Of a stretch of 64,000 bases of DNA, positions 61,693-64,000 are shown piece after piece (within the stretch, counting starts at the first letter, position 1; each line of letters starts with the position of its first letter). Source of the DNA: Bradyrhizobium sp. Tv2a-2 (GTDB lineage Bacteria > Pseudomonadota > Alphaproteobacteria > Rhizobiales > Xanthobacteraceae); the NCBI RefSeq assembly GCF_000472425.1, contig NZ_AXAI01000002.1, forward strand, positions 284,747-348,746. The letters run 5' to 3'. The notes beneath the pieces were generated by a model. The model was not told the origin of the DNA. It saw only the letters and a list, made by a program, of their open reading frames with translations, and ran no database searches. The translations under genes were made by a program, and so were the position numbers.

Positions 61693-62979
61693 CTACAGAA
61701 AAAATGACGAGAAGAGGGCGATCACCGCGATCGCCATCAGCGCCGTGCCCAGCCAGCCCAGGATTACCAGCCATGATCTTGCCCTGAACCGTCCCATCAG
61801 TTTCTGGTTCGAGACGATCGCCATCATCATAGCCATGATCGGGACCGCCACGATGCCGTTGAGCACCGCACTCCATACCAACATGTGAATGGCGTCGATA
61901 CCGGTGAAGCCCAGTCCGAAACCGATTACGGTTGCAGCGGCGATGATGGCATAGAAGCCGACCGCGTCAGGTGCCTTGGCTTCCAGAGTGGCGTGCCAAC
62001 CGAGCGCCTCCGCCACGCCATAGGCCGCCGAACCTGCCAAGACAGGGATCGCGAGCAATCCGGTGCCGATGATGCCGAGCGCAAAGAGCAGGAAGGTAAA
62101 GTCGCCGGCAAGTGGCCGCAGTGCCTCCGCAGCCTGGGTTGCCGAACTAACGTTGGTGATGCCGTTGGCGTTCAGCACCGCGGCCGTGGTCAGGATGATG
62201 GAAAAGGCGATGACGTTCGAGAACATCATGCCAACTGTTGTATCGATCCTGATGCGGTGAAGCTCGAGGCTGCCGCCCCTGGCAAGCTCCCGCAACGGAC
62301 GGCTGACGACGCCCCGATTCATCTCCTCGACCTCCTGCGAGGCCTGCCAGAAGAACAGATAGGGGCTGATGGTGGTGCCGAGAACCGCGACCACCATCAG
62401 GAAGTAGTCTGCGCTCAGCGTCGGCCGCGGCCAGACCGCCGCCAGCAATGCCGTGCTCCAGGGGATGTCGACCGTCAGCGCCGTAATCACGTAGGCGAAG
62501 AGCGTCAGCGTCAGCACCTTCAGTATGGGCGCATATTGCCGATAGGGAACGAAGACCTGGAGCAGGACCGATAGGGCTGCGAAGATCAGGGCGTGCTCGT
62601 GGATCAGTCCTCCGATGACAAGTGCGAGCGCTTCTCCCATCGCCGCGATGTCGGCGGCGATGTTGAAGGTGTTTGCAGCGATCAAGAGAGAGATAAGCGC
62701 GATCACCAGCCAGCGCGGCGCGATTTCGACGACATTGGCGGCGAGGCCCTTGCCGGTGACCCGACCAATCCGCGCGCTGACGAGCTGGATCGCGATCATG
62801 AACGGTGTCGTCAGGAAGACGGTCCAGAGCAGGCCATAGCCGAACTGCGCGCCCGCCTGCGAATAGGTGGCGATGCCGGATGGGTCGTCATCCGCAGCGC
62901 CCGTCACCAGCCCCGGGCCGAGCAGACGAAGCACCATGCGGTTGGCGTGTCTGGGTGCTTTGGAGCCGGTTTGAAGCAT
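61693..62979 (-). CDS. Nramp-superfamily metal transporter with altered metal-site motifs
   Basis: The 428-residue, 11-helix protein belongs to the Nramp (MntH) superfamily. Helix 1 carries ADDDPSGIATYSQAGAQ in place of the canonical DPGN, and the region expected for the MPH motif of helix 6 reads TTVGMMFSNVIAF. These substitutions occur in divergent Nramp-related groups, some of which move magnesium. The metal cannot be predicted. Confidence 0.85.
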   Translation of the reverse strand: MLQTGSKAPRHANRMVLRLLGPGLVTGAADDDPSGIATYSQAGAQFGYGLLWTVFLTTPFMIAIQLVSARIGRVTGKGLAANVVEIAPRWLVIALISLLIAANTFNIAADIAAMGEALALVIGGLIHEHALIFAALSVLLQVFVPYRQYAPILKVLTLTLFAYVITALTVDIPWSTALLAAVWPRPTLSADYFLMVVAVLGTTISPYLFFWQASQEVEEMNRGVVSRPLRELARGGSLELHRIRIDTTVGMMFSNVIAFSIILTTAAVLNANGITNVSSATQAAEALRPLAGDFTFLLFALGIIGTGLLAIPVLAGSAAYGVAEALGWHATLEAKAPDAVGFYAIIAAATVIGFGLGFTGIDAIHMLVWSAVLNGIVAVPIMAMMMAIVSNQKLMGRFRARSWLVILGWLGTALMAIAVIALFSSFFL

Positions 62980-63361
62980 CGAGGGCTGTGGACGTTTTGA
63001 GTAGGCGTTGGTTTTGAGATACCTTACCGAGAGCGGCGATAATGTCGCTCAATGCCGTTTCGGGGTGAAAGTTCCGCTGGCCTCTCTGGCGGCGTCTTCT
63101 CCGGCGCAACCTGACCGCGATGATCTCGATGGCGAGGTGCCGATGTCGCCCAACGCGACGTTGACAGAGCCGATCGCCAGTGTCGCAAGGTTGCCGCCGG
63201 CAGATGTGCCGCAGCCTTGCTCACTGGGGTCGCTGCGGAGCGCGCTCCCTGCCTGATTGCCGGACCGTTCACTGCTCCGCAGTCGATCAAACCTCGCTGC
63301 TGATTGTATGGTGCGGTGCGGGTGTTCAGGTTTTGACGCAGATCAAGCCGGGGGCACCTGA
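62980..63361. other. Intergenic region, nothing recognised
   Basis: Roughly 380 bases between the Nramp gene and the small membrane-protein gene on the same strand. Several frames are open on both strands, but none has a ribosome-binding site or a recognisable product. Confidence 0.35.
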
Positions 63362-63550
63362 TCAGCGGATGCTGACGAACTTTCCCCAGGCGGCCGCAAG
63401 GCCGGCAGCCACCAGCACATATTGCGGATGGTCGCAGAACGAACCGCCATAACGGCACACATCAGCGCCGAACGAACCGATCTCCTGATTGCCCGCGGCA
63501 TAGAGCAGTGCGGACAGAATGAACAGCACCGCGGCGGCAAGATACATCAT
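63362..63550 (-). CDS. Small two-helix membrane protein
   Basis: The 62-residue protein starts MMYLAAAVLFILSALLYAAG, has a short loop with two cysteines (ADVCRYGGSFCDHP) and a second hydrophobic segment (YVLVAAGLAAAWG). A strong GGGAGG precedes the ATG pair at 63550, which decides the start over longer frames. Function unknown. Confidence 0.75.
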   Translation of the reverse strand: MMYLAAAVLFILSALLYAAGNQEIGSFGADVCRYGGSFCDHPQYVLVAAGLAAAWGKFVSIR

Positions 63551-63605
63551 GATGGCCTCCCTGGCGTGGTTGTCTCGATGCTGGCTCACTGACTAGCTCT
63601 CGCGC

Positions 63606-63696
63606 TTGACACGTCGGGCAAATCAGGCGCAGATTCACATCGTCGCAGAAATCATAGAGCCCGCGCCGCAGGAACGGCAGCGGGTTTTTGTTTTTT
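63606..63696 (+). ncRNA. Candidate small RNA module 1
   Basis: A 30-base block (63606-63635, starting TTGACACGTCGGGC) is followed by about 25 bases and an intrinsic terminator: complementary CCCGC..GCGGG arms with a GCCG/CGGC inner pair, then TTTTTGTTTTTT. The TTGACA at the start could be a -35, with a weak -10 near 63630. An RNA of about 50-60 bases is possible. A homologous module follows at 63763. Confidence 0.4.
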
Positions 63697-63762
63697 CCAC
63701 GGCGATGTTTGTAAAATCGGTTTCAATCTGACGAATTGATTTTCCCGCATTTTAATTAAAGT

Positions 63763-63850
63763 TTGACGCGTCGGGCAAATCAGACGCACATTGCCATCAT
63801 CGAGATGAATTCGAACGGCCCGCACGGAGCAATCCGCCGCGGGCTTTTTC
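63763..63850 (+). ncRNA. Candidate small RNA module 2
   Basis: The 30-base block 63763-63792 matches module 1 except at three positions, and the following ATT-C/G-CATC-TCG stretch is also similar. It ends in GCCCGC (63818-63823) and GCGGGC (63839-63844) arms followed by TTTTTCTTT. Like module 1, it may encode a short RNA; no reading frame fits better. The remaining 150 bases of the window show nothing else. Confidence 0.4.
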
Positions 63851-64000
63851 TTTAGGTCCTCTTGACTGTGAGGACTTCCCGATCGGACGGCAGCCCGCAC
63901 GTCAGGACGCCTCAACCCTGCCTCATGCGTCGTCGCCAGCACGCCGCCGTCCGAGCCTTTGCCAGACATTCCCATTCAGCCGGCGCGCGCGAACGTGCCG

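Noticed and set aside
63652..63975. Open frame of 107 residues on the minus strand at the right end
   Set aside because: It reads straight through both intrinsic terminators and a conserved repeat block, which is not how a gene behaves.

Overview
The window looks like chromosomal DNA of a Bradyrhizobium-like alphaproteobacterium (Rhizobiales). The basis is high GC content, the set of gene families, GTG/TTG starts, a GcrA-type regulator, a sigma-54 promoter at dctA, and several dispersed palindromic intergenic elements of the kind I associate with that group. No tRNA, rRNA, CRISPR array or intact insertion sequence was seen.

Region 1 (about 0-11.6 kb) is purine salvage and catabolism. It holds a DUF3830 protein, allantoinase PuuE, a UraD-UraH fusion, a two-gene xanthine-dehydrogenase-type enzyme (FeS-Mo fusion plus FAD subunit), an 8-oxoguanine deaminase, a nucleoside/guanine deaminase and an allantoate amidohydrolase. 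Together these lead from guanine, 8-oxoguanine and hypoxanthine through urate to allantoate. Urate oxidase is not in the window. A BMP-type ABC transporter between the deaminase and the amidohydrolase survives only as two fused fragments.

Region 2 (11.7-28 kb) starts with dctA behind a consensus -24/-12 promoter, followed by a complete C-P lyase phosphonate system. Divergent Pho boxes separate a three-gene unit (hexapeptide transferase, second PhnM, DUF1045 2H-phosphoesterase-like protein) from phnC-phnD-phnE-phnE2. A second divergent region, with a Pho box and a palindromic PhnF-type operator, separates phnF from phnGHIJKLMN and a flavin-binding protein. PhnP and PhnO are absent; the DUF1045 protein and the hexapeptide transferase are the obvious candidates for related steps.

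Region 3 (28-37 kb) carries membrane and lipid genes (an MprF-flippase-like protein, a Gdx/SugE exporter, and a BtaA-like betaine-lipid enzyme without BtaB), then a three-subunit cytochrome-linked molybdenum hydroxylase and a quinone oxidoreductase.

Region 4 (37-40 kb) is a small regulatory island: an S24/LexA-type repressor, a GcrA-like protein and a companion protein, with matching operator-like sites in front of two promoters. One copy of a perfect 106-bp repeat lies beside it; the second copy, inverted, lies 16.5 kb away at 53.6 kb.

Region 5 (40-64 kb) is mixed housekeeping and metabolism: an SPW protein, a BamA paralogue, an ICMT-type methyltransferase, a slipin, a phasin, an alpha/beta hydrolase, arginase, an FAD monooxygenase, SoxC/SoxD-like sulfite dehydrogenase, an enolase-superfamily enzyme, a MetA-type outer-membrane protein, Kup, an MmgE/PrpD protein, malic enzyme and a non-canonical Nramp protein. 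The right end holds two homologous, tandem modules, each a conserved 30-bp block followed by an intrinsic terminator, which could be small RNA genes.
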